This document shows, piece by piece, positions 30,162 through 37,637 of a stretch of DNA of 64,000 nucleotides (the first letter of the stretch is position 1; every line of letters begins with the position of its first letter). The notes below the pieces were generated by a model. That model was not told the DNA's origin. It saw nothing but the letters and a program-made list of their open reading frames with translations, and made no database searches. The stretch covers positions 1,116,001-1,180,000 of the forward strand of contig NZ_BJOG01000001.1 of the NCBI RefSeq assembly GCF_006540085.1, given 5' to 3'. Position numbers and translations under genes: made by a program. Origin of the DNA: Microbacterium oxydans (GTDB taxonomy: Bacteria; Actinomycetota; Actinomycetes; Actinomycetales; Microbacteriaceae).

Positions 30162-30767
30162 TCAGTCCGACGCGGCAGCGTCAGCCGTTGCCGCGCTCTC
30201 GGCCGTCTCGCCGGCGAAGGTGTACTCGCCGGCGCGCAGACGATCCAGCAGGTCGAGCAGCCACTGCTTCTCGGCGGTGAGACGGGCGGTGGAGAGGTCG
30301 AAGATCTCCCGCACGTACTTCGGTGTCGTCTCGGAGCGCAGGGTGTCCTGCACATCGAAGCCGTTCTGCGTGATGATCGCGTCGCTCTTGATGAGGCGGT
30401 GCTCGAGGCCGGCGATCACCTCCTGCCGGCTCAGCACGAACATGAACGAGGCCACGGTCATGATCGCCTGCGTGTCGAAGGCCGCCACGTTCCAGAGGTT
30501 CTCGCGCAGCATCCGCTGCAGCTCGACCTCGCCGGCCGGAGTGATGCGGTACGTCGTGCGGGCGGGGCGCTTGCCCTCGGCCTCGGTGCCGCTCTCGGCA
30601 ATGTACCCGTCGACCTCGAGGGCACGCAGGGCGTTGTAGATCGATCCGGGCTGAATGTGCGCCCATTCGTCGACATGCCACGTCATGAGCTCGCGGCGGA
30701 GGAAGTATCCGTGCACGGGCTGGAACTGCTTCACGGCGCCGAGGACGACGAGGCGGGTGGTCGACAT
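30162..30767 (-). CDS. PadR family regulator, probable rca repressor
   Basis: A 201-residue PadR-type repressor. The winged helix (about 1-85) includes LVVLGAVKQFQPVHGYFLRREL, IQPGSIYNALRALEVDGYI and a wing with RPARTTYRIT. A long C-terminal helical domain follows (about 95-185) for dimerisation, and the tail is Ala-rich. It lies between rcaD and rcaB on the opposite strand. The two promoter regions of the plus-strand rca genes share a palindrome, and this is the only regulator in the region. The PadR protein LmrR is known to bind flat aromatics including riboflavin, so a flavin or lumichrome effector is plausible. An ATG three codons upstream (30776) is an alternative start. Confidence 0.85.
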   Translation of the reverse strand: MSTTRLVVLGAVKQFQPVHGYFLRRELMTWHVDEWAHIQPGSIYNALRALEVDGYIAESGTEAEGKRPARTTYRITPAGEVELQRMLRENLWNVAAFDTQAIMTVASFMFVLSRQEVIAGLEHRLIKSDAIITQNGFDVQDTLRSETTPKYVREIFDLSTARLTAEKQWLLDLLDRLRAGEYTFAGETAESAATADAAASD

Positions 30768-30803
30768 GACCCTCATGCTAACGGCTGGCCTCGCACATTC
30801 CTG

Positions 30804-30832
30804 TTGTTTGCATGATCAAAGTTGCCTATTAT
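30804..30832 (+). promoter_or_regulatory. Sigma70-type promoter of rcaBA
   Basis: TTGTTT (30804-30809) and TATTAT (30827-30832) are 17 bp apart. Transcription would begin near 30839, the first base of the perfect palindrome, so a protein bound there would block the start site. Confidence 0.65.
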
Positions 30833-30854
30833 CAATACTAGTCAAAGTTGACTA
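30813..30854. promoter_or_regulatory. Operator pair in the padR/rcaB promoter region
   Basis: TAGTCAAAGTTGACTA (30839-30854) is a perfect 7+2+7 palindrome. TGATCAAAGTTGCCTA (30813-30828) matches it at 13 of 16 positions and lies exactly 26 bp upstream, across the -10 element. The same pair and spacing occur before the transporter operon (24959-25000). Confidence 0.85.
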
Positions 30855-30870
30855 ACGAAAGGAAGCCGAA

Positions 30871-31380
30871 ATGACGACTGCCGTGACCGACGCCCTGCCG
30901 CGCGACCTCGCCCTCCGCCGGGCCTTCTCGGTGTATCCGACCGGTGTCGTGGCCCTCGCCGCGCACATCGACGATCGAGCCGTCGGGATGGCGGTCAACT
31001 CCTTCACCTCGATCTCGCTCGAACCTGCACTCGTCGCGATCAGCGCAGCCCGCACGTCGAAGACCTGGCCGGTGCTGCGCACGGTGCCCGAGCTCGGCAT
31101 GAGCGTGCTCGCCGCGCACCATGAGCCACTCAGCCGCTCGCTCTCGGCGCGTGAGGGCGACCGGTTCGGCGGACACGAGTGGCAGCGCACCGACGGGGGA
31201 GCCGTGCTGATCGCGGATGCGGCGCTCTGGCTCACCTGCCGCCTGCACAGCACGTTCGACGGCGGGGATCACGAGATCGCCCTGTACGAGATCGCCGACG
31301 TCACGCTCTTCGACGATGTCGAGCCCCTGGTCTTCCACCAGAGCCGCTACCGGTCCATCGCCGCGCCCGAGAGCGCGTGA
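30871..31380 (+). CDS. rcaB: Flavin reductase
   Basis: A 169-residue reductase of the FMN-binding split-barrel (HpaC/DIM6) family that uses NAD(P)H to make the reduced flavin needed by RcaE. Segments FSVYPTGVVALAA, GMAVNSFTSISLEPALVAIS and the C-terminal PLVFHQSRYRS are typical. AAAGGAAGCCGAA precedes the ATG. It corresponds to RcaB of the described riboflavin-catabolism genes. Its stop overlaps the riboflavin kinase start by four bases. Confidence 0.88.
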   Translation: MTTAVTDALPRDLALRRAFSVYPTGVVALAAHIDDRAVGMAVNSFTSISLEPALVAISAARTSKTWPVLRTVPELGMSVLAAHHEPLSRSLSAREGDRFGGHEWQRTDGGAVLIADAALWLTCRLHSTFDGGDHEIALYEIADVTLFDDVEPLVFHQSRYRSIAAPESA

Positions 31381-31784
31381 GCGCTCCGCCGCTCGGGGCG
31401 ATCGTCGGAATGGTCGTCCCGGGTGACGGCCGGGGGCGTGAGCTCGGCTTCCCGACGGCGAACCTGGAAATGGACGAGGGAGACCTCCCTGAGGACGGGA
31501 TCTACGCGGCCTGGGCGCGGATCGACGACGATCAGCCGCTCTGGGCGGCGAGCGTGAGCGTCGGTGCGAATCCGACGTTCGACGGCGACCGTGCGCGACG
31601 TGTCGAGGTGCACCTCCACGATGCGGATCTCGAGCTGTACGGCCGGCGCTTGTTCGTGACCCTCGTTGCACTCCTGCGCCCGACCCTGCGCTTCGACCGC
31701 GTCGACGCGCTGATCGCGCAGACCGCTGAAGACGTCATCCGCTGCCGAGCGCTGCTGGCTGATCGCGCTCGGGTCCGCTCCTGA
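31377..31784 (+). CDS. rcaA: Stand-alone riboflavin kinase
   Basis: A 135-residue flavokinase that converts riboflavin and ATP to FMN. It corresponds to the C-terminal half of bifunctional RibF and lacks the FAD synthetase half. The ATP/Mg loop GRGRELGFPTANL (about residues 18-30) and the block ASVSVGANPTF (about 58-68) are present, as is the VEVHLHD strand. GTG at 31377 overlaps the reductase stop (GTGA). It would supply the FMN cofactor for RcaE from the same vitamin the pathway degrades, as in RcaA of M. maritypicum. Confidence 0.88.
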   Translation: MSAPPLGAIVGMVVPGDGRGRELGFPTANLEMDEGDLPEDGIYAAWARIDDDQPLWAASVSVGANPTFDGDRARRVEVHLHDADLELYGRRLFVTLVALLRPTLRFDRVDALIAQTAEDVIRCRALLADRARVRS

Positions 31785-31792
31785 CCCCCCTG

Positions 31793-31851
31793 CTCCGGTC
31801 GCAGTTGCTGCCGTTCAGAAGCCGCGCGGGCGGTACGAAGCGCGACCGGAG
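31793..31851. repeat. Inverted repeat after rcaA
   Basis: CTCCGGTCGC (31793-31802) is complementary to GCGACCGGAG (31842-31851), separated by 39 nt that also contain short complementary stretches. It lies between the convergent rcaA and a hypothetical gene, and shares a GGTCGC/GCGACC core with the repeat at 40650-40690. It may act as a terminator. Confidence 0.45.
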
Positions 31852-31869
31852 GCGTCGGAGCCGGGGAGG

Positions 31870-32535
31870 CTAGACCGCGTTCCAGCGCAGGCGCGGATCC
31901 GCGAGGAACTCCGTGAGGGGGATGGTCGCATCGGCGACCGGGAACATCGTGACCAGCAGAGGGGTGGTGCCTGCGGTCGGCGCGACGGCGTAGGCGAGCG
32001 CGGTCGGGCCCTGCACTGCACCGAGGGCCAGCCTGGCCTCGCGGGCGTCGATCACCTGGGTCGCGCCGGCAGAGGGGGTGGCGAGGAGTGCGGATGCGGC
32101 GGCGGTCGCTCGCGCGAGCAGCGTCGGCCCCTCGCCCCAGGGGCGGAACGCGTCCGGAGGCAGGTGGCATGCCCGAGCCAGCGCGCCCTCGGTCCAGCGT
32201 TCGCGCTTGAGGCCGTAGGGCGTGGGCTCCAGCGACAGCAGGTAGCCGTAGCAGTGCAGCACTCCCGCGTTGCCGAGCGGCCAGTCTGCGGCGATGTCCG
32301 CGTGCCCGTGCAGTTCCTCGAACAGCGCGCGGGGGATGACCGCCGCACCCGTGTTCTCGTCGATCACCGACGACCGCCCCCACACGGCGAAGCGGCCGGC
32401 CGCGCGGTCGTCGTGGATCGCGGATGCCAGCCAGGGGAGCGCATGGAGGGCGGAGCGTGCACCGGCGTCGGATCCGTCGGCGGCGAGGTGCGCCGCATGC
32501 GTGAGCTGTTCGAGTTCGGACACGGCGCTCACCAT
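31870..32535 (-). CDS. Hypothetical protein, 221 residues
   Basis: I do not recognise a family. The protein is soluble, with a helical N-terminus (VSELEQLTHAAHLAAD), a compact middle (RFAVWGRSSVIDENTGAAVIPRALFEELHGHADIAADW, then GVLHCYGYLLS) and a C-terminal part with LVTMFPVADATIPLTEFLADPRLRWNAV. There is no signal peptide. It is divergent from the HAD-phn operon, and its start codon is 23 bp from the PHO-box-like repeats, so it may share that control. Confidence 0.6.
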   Translation of the reverse strand: MVSAVSELEQLTHAAHLAADGSDAGARSALHALPWLASAIHDDRAAGRFAVWGRSSVIDENTGAAVIPRALFEELHGHADIAADWPLGNAGVLHCYGYLLSLEPTPYGLKRERWTEGALARACHLPPDAFRPWGEGPTLLARATAAASALLATPSAGATQVIDAREARLALGAVQGPTALAYAVAPTAGTTPLLVTMFPVADATIPLTEFLADPRLRWNAV

Positions 32536-32557
32536 ACGCGAGTGGAGTGGACGGATT

Positions 32558-32579
32558 GTTCACACGGCGTTCACGCGTT
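32558..32579 (+). promoter_or_regulatory. PHO-box-like 11-nt direct repeats
   Basis: GTTCACACGGC (32558-32568) is followed immediately by GTTCACGCGTT (32569-32579). An 11-nt direct repeat beginning GTTCAC is the form of the PhoP binding unit described in Streptomyces. It lies 63 bp upstream of the HAD gene that heads the phnDCEE run, which suggests induction under phosphate limitation. Confidence 0.5.
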
Positions 32580-32641
32580 CGGGACTTTCTGTCCACAATC
32601 GTTCCTCATCATGGACGGAGCGTCCCCACAGAAAGAACTCC

Positions 32642-33280
32642 GTGAACTCCATCCTCCTCTTCGATTTCGACGGCACGATCGCCCTCGGCGACGGTCCGGT
32701 CCTCGCCTACGCCCAGCAGGTCGCTGCCGGCCTCGGTGACGATGTCACCTTCCTCGACGACGTCCGCGCGGTCCTCGCCGCAGCCGACGGGGATGCGCTC
32801 GACGGCTACGACGCGGTGCGCCGGGTCGCCGAAGCCAGGGGAGCGGATGCCCGTCTCCTGAGCAACGCCTATCTCGCCAGTCGTGCGCAGCTCGGCACTG
32901 CCGATGCCCCGATCACCGCACCGGACGGGCTCGCCGAGTTCCTCTCCTCGGTCGACGCCGAGCGGATCCTCGTCACGAACGCTCCGGCCATCCGCATCGT
33001 CGACGCGCTGGAGACCCTCGGGCTTCGCGGACTGTTCGACCGGATCGTCACCGGTGCCGGCAAGCCCCGGGGGCTCGAGGCCGTGCTCGCCGAGCTCCCC
33101 GCGGACGCCCGGGTGCTGAGCATCGGCGACATCTGGCACAACGACCTCGCCCCCGCGCACGCCCGCGGCCATGCGACCGCGCTGATCGGCGGATTCTCCG
33201 ACCCTGACGCCACCCCGACCTTCCGCGCCGCCGAGTTCTCGACGCTGGTTCCCCAGCTCGAGGCCTGGCTGCGCGGCTGA
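32642..33280 (+). CDS. HAD superfamily phosphohydrolase
   Basis: A 212-residue HAD hydrolase. Motif I is FDFDGTIA (nucleophile Asp), motif II is LVTNAP, motif III is the Lys of GKPRG, and motif IV is IGDIWHND. A helical cap lies between motifs I and II. The GTG at 32642 puts motif I at residue 8, normal for the family. It precedes phnD by 60 bp and probably acts on what the Phn importer brings in, for example a phosphate ester. It lacks an obvious phosphonatase cap lysine, so P-C bond cleavage is not claimed. Confidence 0.8.
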   Translation: MNSILLFDFDGTIALGDGPVLAYAQQVAAGLGDDVTFLDDVRAVLAAADGDALDGYDAVRRVAEARGADARLLSNAYLASRAQLGTADAPITAPDGLAEFLSSVDAERILVTNAPAIRIVDALETLGLRGLFDRIVTGAGKPRGLEAVLAELPADARVLSIGDIWHNDLAPAHARGHATALIGGFSDPDATPTFRAAEFSTLVPQLEAWLRG

Positions 33281-33340
33281 GACCTCTCCCTCCCCGCTCA
33301 TACCCCTCCCTCACACACCCACCCCCATCGAAGGATGAAC

Positions 33341-34330
33341 ATGCGTACCTCTCTCCTCCGCTCCTCCGCAGCGGGCGTCGTCGCGGTCGGCGCCCTGCTG
33401 ACCGTGGTGCTCGCCGGCTGCTCCAGCAGCACCGCCGCGCCCAAGGATTCCGCAGCCCCCGCTGCCGACCCCGACTCGATCGTGCTCGCCCTCGTGCCCT
33501 CGCAGGACCAGGACGGACTCGTCGACACCGCCGCGCCCCTCACCGACTACCTCACCGAGGAGCTCGGCATCGAGGTCACAGGCGTCGTGTCGAAGGACTA
33601 CCAGGCCGCCGTCGAGGCGATGGGCGCAGGCCAGGCGCAGATCGGCTTCCTGCCGTCGCTGCAGCTGTGGCAGGCGAACGACATGTACGACGCGAAGGTC
33701 GTGCTGCAGACCGAGCGCAACGGCAACATCACCTACCCCGCGCAGTTCATGACGAACAACCCCGACAAGTACTGCGACGACGAGCCGGTCGAGCGTGACG
33801 GGATGCTGTTCTGCAACGGCGCCGACGCCATGAAGGGCCCGGCCGGCCTCGACAGCATCGACAAGGTGAAGGGCGCGAAGGTCGCCGTGCTCGGCCCCGG
33901 TTCGCCCGCCGGCTACATCTACCCGATCGTCGCGCTGCAGGAGGCAGGTCTCGACACGGACACCGACATCCAGCAGATCCCTGTCACCGCGAACGACGCC
34001 TCGGTGCTCGCGGTCTACAACGGCGACGCCGAGGTGGGATTCAGCTTCTGGGACGCCCGCACGATCGTCGCGAAGGACACCCCCGACGTCGGCCAGAAGG
34101 TCGTTGTGTTCGCGATGACCGAGGAGATCCCGAACGACGGCGTCGCCCTCTCGTCCGACCTGTCACCCGAGCTGCAGGATCGCATCACGAAGGCGCTCGA
34201 GGACTTCTCGAACACTCCGGAGGGTTCCGAGATCCTCACCAGCATCTACTCGATCACCAAGCTCGCGCCGGCCGACCCCGACTCGCTCGACGTCGTGGCC
34301 CGTGCCGCACAGGCTCTGGGGCTCCAGTAA
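33341..34330 (+). CDS. phnD: Phosphonate/phosphite-type ABC binding lipoprotein
   Basis: A 329-residue PhnD-family receptor. Its lipoprotein signal ends LAGC with Cys27. The family core is visible: [10 protein letters not shown], the [12 protein letters not shown] region (corresponding to the ligand-contact Y/F loop), [11 protein letters not shown], and [10 protein letters not shown]. The ATG at 33341 is preferred over 33335 because AAGGA then has normal spacing. Ligands of the family include phosphonates, phosphite and some phosphate esters; the exact one is unknown. Confidence 0.87.
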   Translation: MRTSLLRSSAAGVVAVGALLTVVLAGCSSSTAAPKDSAAPAADPDSIVLALVPSQDQDGLVDTAAPLTDYLTEELGIEVTGVVSKDYQAAVEAMGAGQAQIGFLPSLQLWQANDMYDAKVVLQTERNGNITYPAQFMTNNPDKYCDDEPVERDGMLFCNGADAMKGPAGLDSIDKVKGAKVAVLGPGSPAGYIYPIVALQEAGLDTDTDIQQIPVTANDASVLAVYNGDAEVGFSFWDARTIVAKDTPDVGQKVVVFAMTEEIPNDGVALSSDLSPELQDRITKALEDFSNTPEGSEILTSIYSITKLAPADPDSLDVVARAAQALGLQ

Positions 34331-34331
34331 A

Positions 34332-35156
34332 TTGTCCGATCAGATCCAGCACGTGGACGCCGCAGCTTCGGTTGCGGCGTCCACGCCGTGGTCCATCCGC
34401 CTCGACGAGGTCACGGTGCGCTATCCCAACGGGACGGTCGGTCTGAACCGGGTGTCGCTCGACATCGAGGCCGGCGAGATGGTCGCCGTCGTCGGGCTCT
34501 CCGGCTCGGGCAAGTCCACCCTCATCCGCACGATCAACGGCCTCGTGCCGGTGACGAGCGGCGCCCTCGACGTGGGGGAGCACCGGGTGAGCGGCGCCTC
34601 GTCGCGCACCCTCCGCCGCCTCCGCGGCGACATCGGCATGGTCTTCCAGGGCTTCAACCTCGCGGGCCGCGCGAGCGTGCTGCAGAACGTGCTCGTCGGG
34701 CGCCTCGCCCACACGCCGCTCTGGCGCACGCTCCTGGGCGTCTACCGCGAGGCGGACAAGCAGCTTGCGTATCACGCGCTCGATCGTGTCGGCATCCTGC
34801 CAAAGCTGCACTCCCGCGCTTCCGAGCTCTCGGGCGGCCAGCAGCAGCGGGTCGCGATCGCCCGTGCCCTCGCCCAGGAGCCGCGCATCGTCCTCGCCGA
34901 CGAGCCGGTCGCGAGCCTCGATCCGCCCACCGCGCACGGGGTGATGAACGACCTGCGCCGCATCAACCGGGATCTCGGGATCACGGTGCTCGTCAACCTG
35001 CACCTCCTCGACCTCGCCCGCGAGTACGGGGCGCGGATGATCGGCATGCGCGCCGGGGAGATCGTCTACGACGGGCCCGCCACCAGTGCGACGGACGCCG
35101 ATTTCGAGAGCATCTACGGCCGCTCGCTCACGCCCGACGACCGGCTGGACGCATGA
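34332..35156 (+). CDS. phnC: Phosphonate-type ABC ATPase
   Basis: A 274-residue PhnC-type ATPase. Walker A is GLSGSGKST, the Q-loop is [19 protein letters not shown], the signature is LSGGQQQR, Walker B is [12 protein letters not shown] and the switch His lies in NLHLLD. The start is uncertain: TTG at 34332, two bases after the phnD stop, or GTG at 34353. The end overlaps the first permease by four bases (ATGA). Confidence 0.88.
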   Translation: MSDQIQHVDAAASVAASTPWSIRLDEVTVRYPNGTVGLNRVSLDIEAGEMVAVVGLSGSGKSTLIRTINGLVPVTSGALDVGEHRVSGASSRTLRRLRGDIGMVFQGFNLAGRASVLQNVLVGRLAHTPLWRTLLGVYREADKQLAYHALDRVGILPKLHSRASELSGGQQQRVAIARALAQEPRIVLADEPVASLDPPTAHGVMNDLRRINRDLGITVLVNLHLLDLAREYGARMIGMRAGEIVYDGPATSATDADFESIYGRSLTPDDRLDA

Positions 35157-35965
35157 GCGGCGCCCAGAACGCGACCGTCCTCGACATTCCCGCCCGCCCG
35201 CGAGGAGCGTGGAAGGGGCCTGTGATCCTGGCCGCCGTCGTGACCGTCACAGTGGTGATGTGCCTGCCGGTGATCGGCATCGGCGTCGACTTCTCGGCCA
35301 TCGCGCGCAACTGGCAGAACGGCGCCGACAAGATCGTGAAGCTGCTCCTGCCCGACTGGAGCTTCTTCCCCCGCACCGTCGCGCCCCTCATCGAGACCCT
35401 GCAGATGGCGGTGATCGCGACCGCCATCGGAGCCGCCGTGTCGCTGCCGCTCAGCTTCTGGGCCGCGCGTGCCACCAACCCGAACACCACGGCGCGCGTC
35501 ATCGTGCGCGGCATCCTCAACGTCATCCGCAGCGTGCCCGACCTGCTGTATGCGGCGATCCTGGTCGCGATGGTCGGGGTCGGTGCGCTCCCCGGAATCC
35601 TGGCGCTGCTGCTGTTCAACGTCGGCATCATCGTCAAACTCGTCTCGGAGGCCATCGACACCAACGACCGCGGCCCCCTCGAGGCCGGACGCGCGGTGGG
35701 GGCGACGCAGGCGAAGATCAACCGTACGCTCGCGCTGCCCGACGCCTGGCCCGCCTTCGCGAATCAGACCCTGTACGTGTTCGAGCTGAACGTGCGCGCC
35801 TCGACCGTGCTCGGTCTCGTCGGCGCCGGAGGCATGGGGCTGCTGATCGACGCGGTGCGCACGTTCTACCGCTACGACCAGCTCTCGCTCATCATCCTGG
35901 AGATCCTCATCGTCGTCATCGTGATCGACCTCGTCTCGGACGCCATCCGACGGAGGCTCGTATGA
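35153..35965 (+). CDS. phnE: Phosphonate-type ABC permease, first subunit
   Basis: A 270-residue PhnE-family permease with about six helices. The family segment [26 protein letters not shown] is at about residues 123-148 and the ATPase-coupling loop [22 protein letters not shown] near 181. It starts inside the phnC stop and its own stop overlaps the second permease by four bases. The two permeases probably form a heterodimer. Confidence 0.88.
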   Translation: MSGAQNATVLDIPARPRGAWKGPVILAAVVTVTVVMCLPVIGIGVDFSAIARNWQNGADKIVKLLLPDWSFFPRTVAPLIETLQMAVIATAIGAAVSLPLSFWAARATNPNTTARVIVRGILNVIRSVPDLLYAAILVAMVGVGALPGILALLLFNVGIIVKLVSEAIDTNDRGPLEAGRAVGATQAKINRTLALPDAWPAFANQTLYVFELNVRASTVLGLVGAGGMGLLIDAVRTFYRYDQLSLIILEILIVVIVIDLVSDAIRRRLV

Positions 35966-36777
35966 GTGCGGCGCTCACCGTCATCCCCGCCAAGCCTCGC
36001 CGGCCCTGGCTGATCGCCGGATGGGCGCTCGTCACCGGCATCGTGGTCCTGGCGTTCTGGTCGATCGACATCGACTGGTCCCGCCTCTCCGATCTGCCGT
36101 CCGAGATCATCCGGTACACGTTCCTGATGTTCGCCGATCCGAACTGGGAGAAGCTGCCGGAGGCGCTGTGGCAGACGTGGCGGAGCATCGAGATGGCCTG
36201 GGTCGGCACGATCCTCGGCATCCTGCTCGCCACCCCGCTGAGCCTGGTCGCCGCGCGCGGATTCGGGCCCGCGTGGCTGCGGGCGCTCCTGCGCGGACTC
36301 TTCTCGCTGATCAGGGCGGTCCCGGAGATCATCATTGCGATCGTGATCCTCTCGGTCACCGGCCTCACCCCGTTCACCGGCGCGCTCGCCCTCGCCATCA
36401 ACGGCGTCGGCACGCTCGGCAAATGGGGGTATGAGGCGGTCGAGGCCGTGCCCCGAGGTCCGATCGAGGCGGCGCGCGCGGCCGGTGGCGGCACGCTGCA
36501 GGTGCTGCGCTGGGGTGTGTGGCCGCAGGCCGAACCGGCGTTCTGGTCGTTCTGGCTGTACCGCTTCGAGATCAACGTGCGCTCCTCCGCGGTGCTGGGG
36601 CTCATCGGCGTCGGCGGAATCGGCGACATGCTCACCTCCTACACCCAGTACCGTGAGTGGTCGACGGTGGGTGTCCTGCTCATCGTGGTGGTCGTGGTGA
36701 CGATGCTGATCGATGCGGCGTCCGGTGCGATCCGTCGCCGCATCATGGAGGGAGCCCGAGCCCGTGTTCTCGCCTAG
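35962..36777 (+). CDS. phnE: Phosphonate-type ABC permease, second subunit
   Basis: A 271-residue PhnE-family permease, related to but distinct from the preceding one. It has SLIRAVPEIIIAIVILSVTGLTPFTGALAL and the coupling loop ARAAGGGTLQVLRWGVWPQAEP. Four-base overlap with the first permease and a 14-base overlap with the downstream regulator show a tightly packed operon. No C-P lyase (phnGHIJ) genes lie in the window. Confidence 0.87.
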   Translation: MSAALTVIPAKPRRPWLIAGWALVTGIVVLAFWSIDIDWSRLSDLPSEIIRYTFLMFADPNWEKLPEALWQTWRSIEMAWVGTILGILLATPLSLVAARGFGPAWLRALLRGLFSLIRAVPEIIIAIVILSVTGLTPFTGALALAINGVGTLGKWGYEAVEAVPRGPIEAARAAGGGTLQVLRWGVWPQAEPAFWSFWLYRFEINVRSSAVLGLIGVGGIGDMLTSYTQYREWSTVGVLLIVVVVVTMLIDAASGAIRRRIMEGARARVLA

Positions 36778-37630
36778 CGCCCCGCCCACCGCACGCATCG
36801 CGGCCGTGCTCAACACCCTGCAGCCGGCCGAGCGCCGCGTCGCCGAGCTGATCGTCGAATCGGCCGACGAGGTCGTGGAGTGGACGGCGCAGGAGCTCGC
36901 CGATCGGGCCGGCGTCGGCCGCGCCACCGTGGTCCGCACCTGCCAGGGCATCGGCTATCGCGGTTATCCGCAGCTGCGGGTCGCGCTCGCCGCCGAACTC
37001 GGCAGCACGCCCGGGGAGGCGGCCGTCGACCACGGTCCCGGCGTGCTCGGACGCATGCGGGGGGAGATCGATCGTCTGGCGGGCTCCCTGCCGGCGCTCG
37101 CCAGCCTGCTCGACCCGGATGCTGTCGCCGAGGCCGTGCGCCTCTCGGCATCCGCCCGTCGTCTGCTCGTGCTCGCCAACGGACTGTCGTCGCCGATCGC
37201 CAACGACCTCGCCATGCGGCTGACTGCCGCCGGGCGGTCGGCGGAATTCATCGCCGACGCCATCGCCCAGCAGATCGCGGCCCGCCACCTCACGGCCGAA
37301 GACGTCTGCCTCGTGGTGAGCGGTTCCGGTGCGAACGAGGCGAGTCTGCGCGTCGCGACGGCGGCCGCGCGGGGCGGTGCGACCGTGATCGCCCTGACGT
37401 CGTTCGCCTCGTCGGCCTTGACCGAGGCGGCGTCGCTGTCGCTCGTGATCGCGCCGACCGGGGTGAGCTTCCGCGACGAGCTCGAGCACACCTCCCGCGT
37501 GGCCTACCTCGTGTTCGCCGAGGTGTTCGCCGCCGCGGTCGCGACCGAGCGTGGCGTGGATGCGGTCCAGGCGCGCGCCCACGCCCTCGAGGTCGTCTCC
37601 GCGAACCTCGGCGAGGGATCCACCGACTGA
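36764..37630 (+). CDS. MurR/RpiR family regulator
   Basis: A 288-residue regulator with an N-terminal RpiR helix-turn-helix (about 8-80: RRVAELIVESADEVVEWTAQELADRAGVGRATVVRTCQGIGYRGY) and a C-terminal SIS sugar-phosphate-binding domain (about 120-260: RRLLVLANGLSSPIANDLAMRL and LVVSGSGANEASLRVA). GTG at 36764 is chosen because GGAGGGAG precedes it; it lies inside the second phnE. A phosphosugar effector would fit an operon that imports an organophosphate and carries a HAD phosphatase. Confidence 0.85.
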   Translation: MFSPSAPPTARIAAVLNTLQPAERRVAELIVESADEVVEWTAQELADRAGVGRATVVRTCQGIGYRGYPQLRVALAAELGSTPGEAAVDHGPGVLGRMRGEIDRLAGSLPALASLLDPDAVAEAVRLSASARRLLVLANGLSSPIANDLAMRLTAAGRSAEFIADAIAQQIAARHLTAEDVCLVVSGSGANEASLRVATAAARGGATVIALTSFASSALTEAASLSLVIAPTGVSFRDELEHTSRVAYLVFAEVFAAAVATERGVDAVQARAHALEVVSANLGEGSTD

Positions 37631-37637
37631 CCAGGCA

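Noticed and set aside
25050..31380. Reading the importer plus monooxygenase plus reductase as a sulfonate (ssu) or dibenzothiophene-type desulfurisation system
   Set aside because: That would not explain the tightly linked ribokinase and riboflavin kinase, both of which fit riboflavin breakdown. The rca interpretation accounts for every gene.
33341..36777. A C-P lyase phosphonate degradation locus
   Set aside because: Only importer genes are present; no phnG, H, I, J or other lyase component is found in the window.
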